NCBI GenBank assembly: GCA_019247605.1
Contig: JAFBAS010000100.1
Coordinates: forward strand, 1 to 64,000
Reading direction: 5' to 3'
Length of the DNA: 64,000 nt
Origin: Hyphomicrobiales bacterium
Lineage (GTDB): Bacteria; Pseudomonadota; Alphaproteobacteria; Rhizobiales; Beijerinckiaceae
Below, in pieces: positions 8,272 through 17,897 of the stretch. Every line of letters begins with the position of its first letter. The first letter of the stretch is position 1. Both the position numbers and the translations under genes were made by a program. The notes under the pieces were generated by a model. The model was not told where the DNA came from. It did no database searches and saw nothing but the letters and a program-made list of their open reading frames with translations.

Positions 8272-9636
8272 TCAAGCGTTCGCCGGCGAGGCTTTCGCCG
8301 ATGAAGCTCGGCTTGAGAGGAGAATATCTGGGGTCGTTTCGGAACGGCTCGGCGCCTTCGTCGCGGCGAGTGAGGGCTCGAGCATGCGATCGGTGGCTCG
8401 ATTGATGAACGCCACCCAGCGCTCGTTGAAAAGCGCGAATGGCACGGAAGCGAGGAACGAGCCGAGGATCGTTGCGACACCAGCGGCGAGGCCGGCCGTA
8501 AGCGCGCTAGACACCGGCGTCATCAAAATCAGCACCATGCATCCAAGCGAGCATAGGATGAGGATGTGGACGAGGTAGAGGGGAAACGAGAGCACGCCCA
8601 GAAGATGGGCGGCGCGGCCGGACATTCGCCGATGCAAGCCATCGGGCGCGAGTTCGATCGCGGCGATGAGGAGCGCGCTCGCCAGGATATGGATCACGGC
8701 CACGAAGGTAAGGTCGTCTGCCGCATGGCGTGAATGGAGCGCGCGCGCCAAAATCGAGAAGGCGCCGGTCTCGACGCCGGTGTAGCCCAGAAGATAGACG
8801 GCAAGGCCGAGGGCGACAGCCACGGCCCAGCCGGGCAGGAGGCGCGTTCGGGCAGGCAGAAAGGCGGCAAGCGCCACACCTGTCGGGAAAGCCGCGTAAA
8901 GCGACGAGCCAAAATAGCAAAAGAGCACCACCATCGCGATCATCGCGGCGCGCAGGGCCACGAGGCGCGAGGGCACCAGCGACACGAGCAAGGCGAGCCC
9001 GAAAGCAATGAAGCTTCCCGTCAATTCGGGCCGCATCGTCCACAGATTGCTGTCGTAATACGCCTTGCCGCGAAAAAAGGTGAGGAAGGCCCCCTGACCG
9101 AGCGCATCCCAGAACCCAGGCTTGAAACCTTCCCCGATCCCATAGGCGAAAAGGCTCAGCCATTCGGAGCCCGTGATCGCGCCACCTTCCTTGAAGCGAT
9201 AGGCGCCGAGCTTGAACAAGGCCCAGGAGGTGAGCGCCGCCAACAGCGCGGGGCCGGCAAGACGTGGCCAGCGCTTGATCGCGCCGCGCAGGATGATCTG
9301 ATGATCTCCGTCGATAAGAAAGCGCCTCGTCAACACGAACCCCGAGAGCACGAAGAACAAGGTCACGGCACTCGGGCCGTGAATGAGGCCGAACCAGATT
9401 TCGCCATCGAGCGAGGCTCCCGGCCATTTCTCGCGAAACACGCCCGACCATTGCGGAAAGAAGCCCACCGTTACATGCCAGAAAAGCACGGAGATCGCGG
9501 CAAGACCGCGCAGGGCTTCGAGAGGCAGGCTTTTGTGGCTCCCCTGGTTCATCGCGCGAGACTGCTTCATGGCGTGGACCCCGATTGAAGGAGCGAGGGC
9601 TTCCGCGGGCGCGGCTTGTGCATTCGCTTCCTTCAT
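8272..9636 (-). CDS. Acyltransferase 3 family membrane protein
   Basis: This 454-residue polytopic protein begins its catalytic domain with LEALRGLAAISVLFWH, the signature of acyltransferase family 3 (OafA/NodX-like), whose members move acyl groups onto cell-surface sugars or lipids from the inner membrane. About ten hydrophobic segments follow, including FFVLSGFVLTRRFL. A roughly 35-residue tail rich in Ser and Ala closes the protein. Its start overlaps the stop of the upstream glycosyltransferase-like gene (ATGA), so the two are co-translated and probably modify the same surface glycan or lipid. Confidence 0.88.
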   Translation of the reverse strand: MKEANAQAAPAEALAPSIGVHAMKQSRAMNQGSHKSLPLEALRGLAAISVLFWHVTVGFFPQWSGVFREKWPGASLDGEIWFGLIHGPSAVTLFFVLSGFVLTRRFLIDGDHQIILRGAIKRWPRLAGPALLAALTSWALFKLGAYRFKEGGAITGSEWLSLFAYGIGEGFKPGFWDALGQGAFLTFFRGKAYYDSNLWTMRPELTGSFIAFGLALLVSLVPSRLVALRAAMIAMVVLFCYFGSSLYAAFPTGVALAAFLPARTRLLPGWAVAVALGLAVYLLGYTGVETGAFSILARALHSRHAADDLTFVAVIHILASALLIAAIELAPDGLHRRMSGRAAHLLGVLSFPLYLVHILILCSLGCMVLILMTPVSSALTAGLAAGVATILGSFLASVPFALFNERWVAFINRATDRMLEPSLAATKAPSRSETTPDILLSSRASSAKASPANA

Positions 9637-11132
9637 CCCGGCTTGCGGTCATGGCCGCCGATGGTCGTCGAACGGGCGAAAGGCGTCGCGGAAGCTTCGG
9701 CAGCAATGAGCGCATTCGAGCGCGCAAGGGCGCGAGCGGGCGCGATGGTTGCTGCAAGGTCGATCGCCCTCGCTTTACGGGAAAGGACGCGCGCAAGAGC
9801 CGAGAAGGCAAGCGCCACCGCGATCGCGACGCAGGGCATGGCCGTGATCTGAAAACGGGGAATGTTGAGAGAAACGAGCGCGTGGAAGACTTCGTTGTAG
9901 ATGCCGACGGACAAGAGAAGAATTTTCAGCGTTTCGCCTCGCCGCCAGCTTCGCCACGTCGCAAAGAACAATGCCGGAATTCCGATGAGCGCAAATTCAT
10001 CGATCCAAAACCCCCTGTAGAGCACGGGAAATATCGTGGCCGCATAGGCGAGCGGATGCTCTGAGATCTCCCCGATCACCTCGCGCTCGATTCTGGCGCT
10101 CGCCGCGAGAATATCGATATGCTCGGCTGTTGCGAGGGCCTCGACGCGTCCGTTGTAGCGATCTTGACCGCCCAGGAAAAAGCCGTCCGGTTCCTCGAGG
10201 CCGAGCGGGGCCGTGAGCTCGGGCCCAAAGAGCCGCCGGGCCAGGCCAGGGCCGGGGCCGCGCGTCCAGTAGATGAAAGACGCCACGTATTGCGTCGGCG
10301 TCATGTGGTCGAGCGCCTCCCGCGTGCTCAGCATGAGGCCGGCGCGGTTGTCGGTGATACGCAATTCCCCCGAGACGGCAAAATTGCGAAGCACCCAGCC
10401 GCCGACCAGGACGGCGTAGACACAGGTGACGAGGCCGAGAATGCGGAGTTTGCTTCGGACGTCCGTCGGACGAGCGAAGATCCACAAAAACGCGCCAAGT
10501 CCGGCGAGAACCGAATAGGGCAAAAACACCGCTTTGGTCAGCGTCAATGCCGAAAGGGCCGTGGCGAATAAGCTCCAGCGCGCGGCGCACCTCGTGCCCC
10601 AGGCGAAACTGAACGCCAGCATCGTCGCGACGACAAGAAACATCGCGAGCCGGTCGGAGACCGGATCTTGCCAGAAGCGGTTCATGTGAAGATTGAGGAG
10701 CGTGTAGCCGGCGGCGACGAGCGAGGCGCTCATGCTTCCCGTCACGCGAAAGGCGAGGAGGAACAGCAACACGCCGCTGAGCTCGACGAGCATGAGGTTC
10801 GCGAGTGACGCCAAGCGAAACTGAGCGAGATCACAGCTTCCCACATGGCGCGCGCATTCGGGCGTATAGGCGCCGAGCCCCGGATCGACGCTCATCAGCG
10901 CGGCGGCAAAGAGAGGATAGCCGGGCTCGCGTCCGATTCCCGGCGCAACCTCGGCTGCGGTCGGGTCGCGAGCAAATACGCGGTGATGAGCGAGATGGTA
11001 GGCGGTCGCGAGATAATCGGGAGCATCGCCGCCGGTGAAATTGGCAGGCTTGCTCGTCGCGAGATTCATGGCAACGCTCAAGAGGAGCATGGCCAAAAGC
11101 GCCCCGACGGGCCATGCTCTTGCAAAGCGCAT
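9633..11132 (-). CDS. Probable GT-C fold glycosyltransferase, membrane protein
   Basis: This 499-residue protein has about ten to twelve hydrophobic segments and an acidic motif in the first periplasmic loop (GGDAPDYLATAYHLA). The layout is that of ArnT/PMT-like (GT39/GT83) enzymes, which use polyprenyl-linked sugar donors. The C-terminal periplasmic part (SLNIPRFQITAMPC) also fits this group. The family assignment is by architecture and is moderately sure; donor and acceptor are unknown. It is first in a two-gene operon with the acyltransferase. Confidence 0.7.
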   Translation of the reverse strand: MRFARAWPVGALLAMLLLSVAMNLATSKPANFTGGDAPDYLATAYHLAHHRVFARDPTAAEVAPGIGREPGYPLFAAALMSVDPGLGAYTPECARHVGSCDLAQFRLASLANLMLVELSGVLLFLLAFRVTGSMSASLVAAGYTLLNLHMNRFWQDPVSDRLAMFLVVATMLAFSFAWGTRCAARWSLFATALSALTLTKAVFLPYSVLAGLGAFLWIFARPTDVRSKLRILGLVTCVYAVLVGGWVLRNFAVSGELRITDNRAGLMLSTREALDHMTPTQYVASFIYWTRGPGPGLARRLFGPELTAPLGLEEPDGFFLGGQDRYNGRVEALATAEHIDILAASARIEREVIGEISEHPLAYAATIFPVLYRGFWIDEFALIGIPALFFATWRSWRRGETLKILLLSVGIYNEVFHALVSLNIPRFQITAMPCVAIAVALAFSALARVLSRKARAIDLAATIAPARALARSNALIAAEASATPFARSTTIGGHDRKPG

Positions 11133-11360
11133 GGCCGGAAATGAACCTTGCGAGACCTCGCAGTCTAGTTAGCTTCGCGCAGGTCGCGATCAATTATCTG
11201 TGAGGCGATCTCAACGATAATAAGGCCCGAGCCGAAGTCGAACACTCGGCCGATGGGCAGGGCGAGAACGTGGCGCCGGCTCTGCCGGCTTCACCGTGGC
11301 GCGGCAGCACGGTCTTGTGCCGCCGCTCCGGCAAAAAGCGGACCTGTCTTCGACGCCGTT

Positions 11361-12539
11361 TCAGCGCTCGACGCACATGGCGATGCCCATGCCGCCGCCG
11401 ATGCACAAGGTGGCGAGTCCCTTCTTCGCGTTGCGACGGCCCATCTCGTAAAGAAGCGTCGTGAGCACGCGAGCGCCCGAGGCGCCGATCGGATGACCGA
11501 TCGCGATGGCACCACCGTTCACGTTGACCTTGGACGTATCGAGGCCGAGATCCTTGTTCACCGCGAGCGCCTGGGCCGCGAAGGCTTCGTTGGCCTCCAC
11601 GAGGTCGAGGTCGCCGATTTTCCACCCGGCCTTCTCGAGGGCCTTGCGCGAGGCCGGAATCGGCCCCGTTCCCATCACGGCGGGATCGACTCCGGCAGTC
11701 GCCCAGGAGACGATCCGGGCGAGCGGCTTGAGGCCGCGCTTCTTCGCGTTCTCGGCCGTCATCAGGACCACTGCCGCGGCGCCGTCATTGATCCCGGAGG
11801 CGTTGGCCGCGGTTACCGAGCCCTCCTTCGAGAAAGCTGGTCGCAGCTTGGTCATCGCATCGTAGGTGGCGCCATGGCGGATGTATTCGTCGTTCTCGAC
11901 GACGACGTCGCCCTTGCGGCTCTTCACTGTCACGGGGACGATCTCATCCTTGAAGCGCCCGGCTTTTTGGGCGGCCTCGGCTTTGTTCTGCGAATGGGTG
12001 GCGAACTTATCCTGGTCTTCGCGGGTGATTTGCCATCGCGCCGCGACATTCTCGGCCGTGTTGCCCATATGGTAGCCGTTGAAGGCGTCGATGAGCCCGT
12101 CCTTCAGCATAGTGTCGACGAATTTCGTGTCGCCCATTTTCGTGCCGTTGCGCAGATGGGCCGCGTGCGGCGCCATGGACATCGATTCCTGGCCACCGGC
12201 CACGATGATGTCGGCATCGCCATTGGCGATCTGCTGCATGCCGATCGCGACGGCGCGCAAACCCGAGCCGCAAAGCTGATTGAGGCCCCAGGCGGTCTTC
12301 TCTTGCGGCACGCCGGCCTTCATGGCGGCTTGGCGCGCGGGATTTTGCCCCTCACCCGCGCTCAGGATCTGCCCGAGGATCACCTCGTCGACCTCGTCGG
12401 GCTTGACCTTCGCACGCTCGAGCGCGGCCTTGATCGCGACTGCACCGAGCTCATGGGCCGGCAAATTGCCGAAAGCGCCATTGAAGCTTCCGACCGGCGT
12501 GCGTGCCGCCGCGACGATGACGATGTCCTTATCCGACAT
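11361..12539 (-). CDS. phbA: Acetyl-CoA acetyltransferase (beta-ketothiolase)
   Basis: PhbA condenses two acetyl-CoA to acetoacetyl-CoA, the first step of PHB synthesis, and also works in the reverse direction. The 392-residue thiolase has the active-site cysteine in [11 protein letters not shown], the [15 protein letters not shown] motif with its catalytic His, and the C-terminal [14 protein letters not shown] with the second catalytic Cys. A GGGAGAG ribosome-binding site precedes ATG 12539. It is divergent from phaR. Downstream, 228 bases (11133-11360) contain nothing recognisable. Confidence 0.96.
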   Translation of the reverse strand: MSDKDIVIVAAARTPVGSFNGAFGNLPAHELGAVAIKAALERAKVKPDEVDEVILGQILSAGEGQNPARQAAMKAGVPQEKTAWGLNQLCGSGLRAVAIGMQQIANGDADIIVAGGQESMSMAPHAAHLRNGTKMGDTKFVDTMLKDGLIDAFNGYHMGNTAENVAARWQITREDQDKFATHSQNKAEAAQKAGRFKDEIVPVTVKSRKGDVVVENDEYIRHGATYDAMTKLRPAFSKEGSVTAANASGINDGAAAVVLMTAENAKKRGLKPLARIVSWATAGVDPAVMGTGPIPASRKALEKAGWKIGDLDLVEANEAFAAQALAVNKDLGLDTSKVNVNGGAIAIGHPIGASGARVLTTLLYEMGRRNAKKGLATLCIGGGMGIAMCVER

Positions 12540-12912
12540 GAAACTCTCCCATTGAGAAGGCCCTCAAGCCTGAAATCTTCGCAATCATCCCCTGTCTGTC
12601 GAAATCCGGTGCGGAATTCCGTCTACTCGGAACATCCGTCAGGTGAACTCCTCTCGTCGGCGCCGCGCGAATATTCGCCCGCTCTCGCGGATAGTAAGGC
12701 GCCGAACCGGCTGGCCGTGACAAAGAGCAACGCGCTACGCCACGATCCCTCTATGTGATGAATTTCGTGCCCGGACGCAACCAGCACCTCGTGTTTTCTG
12801 CGCGGAACCTCTCCTGCGAACCGGCTCCGGGCGGTTTGCCGGCCTCGCTGGCGCGCATTAGCCCATGCATCATGCATTTGCAGTCGATGAGACGTGATGC
12901 TTGAATGCCCTG
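12540..12912. promoter_or_regulatory. phbA-phaR divergent control region
   Basis: This 373-base gap must hold the promoters of both phbA and phaR. Two symmetric elements are visible: a perfect 12-bp palindrome GCGAATATTCGC at 12667-12678, and a TGCAT-C-ATGCA inverted repeat at 12866-12876 about 35 bases before the phaR start. PhaR repressors in related bacteria bind TGC/GCA-type dyads and repress their own gene, so the second element is a candidate PhaR operator (inference). No gene was found. Confidence 0.4.
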
Positions 12913-13575
12913 ATGACGAAGAATGATCCCGGGGCACAGGACAAGGCCAAGCCCGACGAGAAGGCCCAGGCCGCGAAAGGCCCGGTCGCCATCAAGAAAT
13001 ACGCCAATCGCCGCCTCTACCACACCGGGTCGAGCGAATACGTCACCCTCGAAGATCTCGCCCGCATGGTGAAGGCGGGCGAGGATTTCGTCGTCAGCGA
13101 TGCCAAGACCGGCGAGGATTTGACGCGCTCTGTGCTCGCCCAGATCATCTTCGAACAGGAGAACAAGGGGCAGAATCTCTTGCCGATCACCTTCATGCGC
13201 CAGCTCATCCGCCTTTATGGGGATAGTCTCGAGGCGCTGGTGCCGCAATATCTCGATTTCTCGCTTGAAAGCCTGATCAGCAATCAACAGAAGCTGCGCG
13301 AGCAATTCACCCAAGCGCTGGGACAGACGCCCTTCGCACTACTCGAGGAGCAGACGCGGAAGAACATGGCCGCCTTCGCCAACGCGTTGCGCATGATGTC
13401 TCCCTTCGCCATGGCCGGCGGGGAAGTGCCGGCCGATACGCCGTCCCGCAAGGGCGAGCGACCCGACGAGATCGAGGAGATGCGACGCGAGATGGACCGG
13501 ATGCGCGAGCGGCTCGAGCGCCTGGCGCCGAGCACCAAGCCCTCGGGGAACGAGCCCCCCGGATCGAAGAGCTGA
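12913..13575 (+). CDS. phaR: Polyhydroxyalkanoate synthesis repressor
   Basis: PhaR represses phasin and PHB genes and is titrated away by PHB granules. The 220-residue protein has the PHB/PHA accumulation DNA-binding domain at about residues 25-90 (IKKYANRRLYHTG, YVTLEDLA, VLAQIIFEQE) and a PHB-binding region around 95-150. An extended charged C-terminal coiled coil (RREMDRMRERLERL) makes it slightly longer than usual. The frame could start at the TTG at 12901, but the ATG at 12913 is preferred. It is convergent with the RND permease gene, six bases away. Confidence 0.92.
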   Translation: MTKNDPGAQDKAKPDEKAQAAKGPVAIKKYANRRLYHTGSSEYVTLEDLARMVKAGEDFVVSDAKTGEDLTRSVLAQIIFEQENKGQNLLPITFMRQLIRLYGDSLEALVPQYLDFSLESLISNQQKLREQFTQALGQTPFALLEEQTRKNMAAFANALRMMSPFAMAGGEVPADTPSRKGERPDEIEEMRREMDRMRERLERLAPSTKPSGNEPPGSKS

Positions 13576-13581
13576 GGGGCG

Positions 13582-16500
13582 CTATTCGGCCGCGACCTTG
13601 AAGGCCGCAAGTGGAGGCGTCGCGGGAAGCGTGGCTCGGTTCTCCGGAAGGACCGGCTGCACGTCAAGGCTCTTGCGGAACCAGAGCGCGTAGAGCGCCG
13701 GCAGGAAGAGCAGCGTGAGGAACGTCGCGACGAAGAGGCCGCCCATGATGGTCGTCGCCATCGGACCCCAAAAGGCGCTCTCCGAAAGCGGGATCATCGC
13801 CAAAATGGCGGCGAGTGCCGTGAGGATCACGGGTCGAGCCCGGCGCACTGTCGCCTCGACGATCGCCTCGCGGCGCGTGTGACGACCCGAGCTTACATCG
13901 GCCTCGATCTGATCGACGAGGATCACCGCGTTGCGCATGATCATGCCGGCGAGCGCGATGAGGCCGAGCAGCGCCACGAAGCCGAACGGCCTGTCGGACA
14001 GATTGAGCGCGAGCGAAGCCCCGATGATGCCGAGCGGCGCGGTGAGGAAGACCAGGAAGAGCCGCGAGAAGCTCTGCAGCTGCACCATGAGCACGCCGAG
14101 CATGAGCACGAACATCACCGGGAAAAGCTTGAAGATCGAGGCATTGGCTTTCCCGGATTCCTCGACGGCGCCGCCCGTATCGATGCGATAACCGGCGGGA
14201 AGCGCATCGACGATCGGCTTGAGCTTCGCGAGAAGCGCATTCGTCACATCCGGGGGCTGCACGCCGTCGATCGTCTGGGCGCGCACCGCGAGCTCCATGT
14301 CGCGGTTCCAGCGCCAGATCAGCGGCTCTTCGGAGGTGCGCTCGATCTTCACGATCTGCGCGAGCGGCACCGCGTGGCCGTTGCGCGCCGTGATCGTGAG
14401 GTCCGCGACTTTCGCGGGATCGAGACGCTCGGAGCTTGCCGCGCGCCCGAGCACGGCAATCTTCTCCGTGCCGTCGCGGATAGTGGTGATGGTCGCGCCG
14501 TTGACCAGGAACTCGAGCCTCTCGGCGACGTCCTGCGGCGTCAAGCCGAGTGCGCGCGCACGATCCTGATCGACGACGAGACGCAGCGAAGGCTCCCGCT
14601 CGTTCCATTGCAAATTGGGATCGACGACGCGCGGGTCGGTGAGCATCACACGGCGCACGTCTTCGGCGATTTGGCGCAGCCGCAACGGATCGGTGCCGAC
14701 CACCCGGAACTCGACCGGATAATCGACCGGCGGACCGAAGTCGAAACGGGTGACGCGCACGCGCGCGCCGGAGAGCGCTCCTTCCGCGAGCGCCTTCTCG
14801 ATCTTCGCCTTGACGCGCTCGCGCGCTTCCACATCCGGCGGCAGGATCACGATCTGCGCATAGGCGCTGTCGGGGAGCTGCGGGTTGAGACCGAGCCAGA
14901 AGCGGGGCGAACCCTGCCCCACATAGGACGTGTAGGAGCGGATGTCCGGATCGCCGGCAATGATCTTCTCAGCCTCGCGAGCTGCCGCATCCGTCGCCTC
15001 GATCGATGTTCCGGCCGGCATGCGAATCTCGAAGAAGAGCTCAGGGCGATCGGAGGTGGGAAAAAACTGCTGCTGGACATGCCCGAAGGCGACAACCGCG
15101 ACGGCGAATATGCCAAGTGTCGCAAGCGTCACCATGCCGCGACGACGCACGCAAAAGTCGACGATTCGGCGCAAGAGATTGTAGCTGCGCGTCTGGTAGA
15201 TCGCTTCCGGATCCGCATGGACGCTCGCGAGCTTCTTGCGGTCGGGCAAGAGGAGGACGCCGAAGAGCGGGGTGAACAGCACCGCCACGACCCAGGAGGC
15301 GAGAAGCGCGATCGCCACCACCCAGAAGATGCCGCCCGCATATTCGCCGACCGCCGACACCGCAAAGCCGATTGGCACGAAGCCGATGGCAGTGACCAGT
15401 GTTCCGGTGAGCATGGGAAAGGCGGTCGAGGTCCATGCGAAGGCCGCGGCCCGTGCGCGCGACCAGCCCTGCTCCATCTTCACCACCATCATCTCGACCG
15501 CGATGATCGCATCGTCGACGAGAAGGCCGAGCGCGATGATCAATGCGCCGAGCGTGATGCGGTTGAGGTCCATCGCGAGACCGCTCATCACGAGCGCGAC
15601 GACGGCGAGGACCAGCGGCACCGAGGTCGCGACCACGATTCCGGTGCGCCAGCCGAGCGAGAGGAAGCTCACGCCGAGAACGATGACGAGCGCCTCGGCG
15701 AAGGAACGCAGGAACTCGAAGACGGCGCGGTCGACGACCGCCGGCTGATCCGCAATCTGCGTCACCTCGATACCGACCGGCATCGTGGCGAGATGCGCAT
15801 CGAGCGCTTCCCTCACCTCCTTGCCGAAGGTGATGATGTTGGCACCCTTCGCCATGACGACGCCGACGCCCAGCGCCGGTTGCGAATCCTGGCGCACGAG
15901 GAAGTTCGGAGGGTCCGCATAGCCGGCCGACACCTTGGCGATGTCGCCGAGCGCGAAGGTAACGCCGTTCACCGAAACCGGCGTCGCCTTGACCGCTTCG
16001 ACGCCGTCGAGCGCGCCCGTCACGCGCAAGGGGATGTGCTGACCGTCGGTCTCGAAAGTGCCGGCCGCGGTCACGGCGTTCTGTTTGGCGAGGCTGTCGA
16101 AAACGGTCTGAGGCGCGATGCCGAGACTCGCGAGCTTCGCGGTGTCGAAATCGACGAAGATCGTCTGTTGCTGCGCGCCGTAGATATCGACCTTGGTGAC
16201 GTTCCGGACGCGCAACAACGTTTTCTTCAGGTCCTCGGCCGCGTCCTTGAGCTGCCGATAGGAGGCATTCTTGCCGGTGAGCATGAAGAGAAGGCTGTCG
16301 ACATCGCCGAATTCGTCATTGACGTCGGGCCCGACGAGGCCGGAAGGCAGGTCGGAGCGGATGTCGGTGAGCTTCTTGCGCAGCTGGTAGAAAAGCTCAG
16401 GCACGGCGCTTGGCGGCGTGTCATCCCGGAAGGAGAGCTGCAAGGCCATGAAGCCCGGCGTCACATAGGTGCGCGCCCGGTCGAAATAAGGAAGCTCCTG

Positions 16501-16770
16501 CAGCTTTTTCTCGATCGGGTCGGCGACCTGATCTTGCATCTCGCGCGAGGTGGCGCCAGGCCAGGTGGCGGTGACATTCGCGACCTTGATGGTGAAATTC
16601 GGATCCTCGGCTCGCCCGAGCCTGGTGTAGGCAAAAGCGCCGCCGAGCGCGAGCGCGATCACGAAAAAAAGCGCGAGCGAGCGGTGGGTTATCGCCCAGG
16701 CCGAGAGGTTGAAGCGGGAGCTTGCGGCCGCCTCATCGAGGCGGCGCGGCTCGAATGTGGACGGTTCCAT
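13582..16770 (-). CDS. RND efflux transporter, inner-membrane permease
   Basis: This 1062-residue protein is a full-length resistance-nodulation-division permease. It has an N-terminal membrane segment, two large periplasmic loops, and a second half that repeats the pattern. The proton-relay region GLLVDDAIIAVEMM carries the paired Asp residues of membrane segment 4. The porter domain contains the WPGATSREMQDQV segment. It would drive proton-coupled efflux of drugs or lipophilic compounds with the adaptor encoded just upstream (12-base gap, strong GAGGGTGG ribosome-binding site). No outer-membrane channel gene is adjacent, so a TolC-like protein elsewhere must be used. Confidence 0.95.
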   Translation of the reverse strand: MEPSTFEPRRLDEAAASSRFNLSAWAITHRSLALFFVIALALGGAFAYTRLGRAEDPNFTIKVANVTATWPGATSREMQDQVADPIEKKLQELPYFDRARTYVTPGFMALQLSFRDDTPPSAVPELFYQLRKKLTDIRSDLPSGLVGPDVNDEFGDVDSLLFMLTGKNASYRQLKDAAEDLKKTLLRVRNVTKVDIYGAQQQTIFVDFDTAKLASLGIAPQTVFDSLAKQNAVTAAGTFETDGQHIPLRVTGALDGVEAVKATPVSVNGVTFALGDIAKVSAGYADPPNFLVRQDSQPALGVGVVMAKGANIITFGKEVREALDAHLATMPVGIEVTQIADQPAVVDRAVFEFLRSFAEALVIVLGVSFLSLGWRTGIVVATSVPLVLAVVALVMSGLAMDLNRITLGALIIALGLLVDDAIIAVEMMVVKMEQGWSRARAAAFAWTSTAFPMLTGTLVTAIGFVPIGFAVSAVGEYAGGIFWVVAIALLASWVVAVLFTPLFGVLLLPDRKKLASVHADPEAIYQTRSYNLLRRIVDFCVRRRGMVTLATLGIFAVAVVAFGHVQQQFFPTSDRPELFFEIRMPAGTSIEATDAAAREAEKIIAGDPDIRSYTSYVGQGSPRFWLGLNPQLPDSAYAQIVILPPDVEARERVKAKIEKALAEGALSGARVRVTRFDFGPPVDYPVEFRVVGTDPLRLRQIAEDVRRVMLTDPRVVDPNLQWNEREPSLRLVVDQDRARALGLTPQDVAERLEFLVNGATITTIRDGTEKIAVLGRAASSERLDPAKVADLTITARNGHAVPLAQIVKIERTSEEPLIWRWNRDMELAVRAQTIDGVQPPDVTNALLAKLKPIVDALPAGYRIDTGGAVEESGKANASIFKLFPVMFVLMLGVLMVQLQSFSRLFLVFLTAPLGIIGASLALNLSDRPFGFVALLGLIALAGMIMRNAVILVDQIEADVSSGRHTRREAIVEATVRRARPVILTALAAILAMIPLSESAFWGPMATTIMGGLFVATFLTLLFLPALYALWFRKSLDVQPVLPENRATLPATPPLAAFKVAAE

Positions 16771-16782
16771 GGTCTGCCACCC

Positions 16783-17895
16783 TCACGCGCCAGCGCCGTT
16801 CACGGGGCGCACCGCATCACCGTCGTGCAGTTTCTGCACGCCGAGCGCGATCACGGCATCGCCCTCGGCGAGGCCCGACGAAATGATCGCGTCCTGTGCG
16901 TCGTAACCGGCGATCACCACCGGGCGGCGCACCAGTTCCTTGGTCTGCGGATCGATGACGAAGACGTTCGCGCCCTTGCCGTCGTCGAGAATGGCGCCGA
17001 GGGGGAGCCGCGCGACCGAGGGCGAGGCATCGATGATCGTCACGGTGGCGCTCATGCCGAGCTCGATCTGGTCGCCCGGATTGTCGAGCGTAAAGCGCGC
17101 CGGATAGGTCCGCGTCGCCGGATCGGCCGAGGGCGTGAGCTCGCGCAGTTTCGCCGCATAGACCTTGTCGGGTTGCGACCACAACGTGACGGTCGCCTGG
17201 CCGGTGCGGACGCGCTCGAGAAGCGCTTCGGGAATTGAGACATCGGCCTCGGGCTCCCCCGCATGGGCAAGGGTGACGACCGCCTGGCCTGAGGCCACCA
17301 CCTGACCGGGCTCGGCCAGGGTCGCGGTGACGACACCGTCGGCATCGGCGAGAAGCGTCGCGTAGGAGAGCGCGTTTTGCTGGAGCGTGACCGCTCTTTC
17401 GGCCTGCACGAACGCGCCGACCGCCTGATCGGCCGTCGCGCTCGCCTTGTCGAGATCGGAGGCGGTCGACCAACCCCTGGTGCGAAGGTGCGAGACCCGG
17501 TCTCGCTCGGCCACCGCCTGGTCGCGCGAGGCGCGAGCCGCGGAAAGCGCTGCTTCGCCCTGCTGCAGCTGCAGCTTCCAATCGGTCTGATCGAGAATGG
17601 CGAGCGGCTGGCCGGCTTTCACCACCGCGCCTCGATCGACGAGCCTTTGGGCGATCTTGCCGGTCACACGGAAACCGAGATTGCTTTCGACCCGCGCCCT
17701 GATGACGCCGACGAGATTTCGAGGCGCGACGGCGGGCGCAAAATGCGCCGTCACCACGAGAACGGGATGCTCAGCGCGGCTCGTGCTTTGCGCGGTCGGC
17801 TTGCCGCAGGCGGAAAGCGCCAAGGCCATTGCCCCGACAGCGAGTGTGGCAAGAACGACTGGGCGCCTCACGCGCTTGCGAATACCGTTCGGCAT
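16783..17895 (-). CDS. RND efflux periplasmic adaptor lipoprotein
   Basis: The 370-residue membrane-fusion protein begins with a lipoprotein signal (ALALSAC, Cys30 as probable lipidation site). It then shows the split lipoyl domain (VVKAGQPLAILDQTDWKLQLQQ ... DGVVTATLAEPGQVV) around an alpha-helical hairpin, followed by beta-barrel and membrane-proximal domains. It bridges the RND permease and an outer-membrane channel. Its GGGAGG ribosome-binding site lies in the last codons of the TetR gene. The three genes therefore form one operon. Confidence 0.95.
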   Translation of the reverse strand: MPNGIRKRVRRPVVLATLAVGAMALALSACGKPTAQSTSRAEHPVLVVTAHFAPAVAPRNLVGVIRARVESNLGFRVTGKIAQRLVDRGAVVKAGQPLAILDQTDWKLQLQQGEAALSAARASRDQAVAERDRVSHLRTRGWSTASDLDKASATADQAVGAFVQAERAVTLQQNALSYATLLADADGVVTATLAEPGQVVASGQAVVTLAHAGEPEADVSIPEALLERVRTGQATVTLWSQPDKVYAAKLRELTPSADPATRTYPARFTLDNPGDQIELGMSATVTIIDASPSVARLPLGAILDDGKGANVFVIDPQTKELVRRPVVIAGYDAQDAIISSGLAEGDAVIALGVQKLHDGDAVRPVNGAGA

Positions 17896-17897
17896 GA

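Noticed and set aside
12751-13314. Minus-strand frame opposite phaR
   Set aside because: phaR has a clear DNA-binding domain in the plus frame; the opposing translation is unremarkable.
13879-17238. A very long open frame (about 1,100 codons) on the plus strand opposite the RND operon
   Set aside because: It is antisense to two confidently identified genes. Its translation is a low-complexity mix of Arg, His, Asp and Glu, as expected from the complement of G/C-biased codons.
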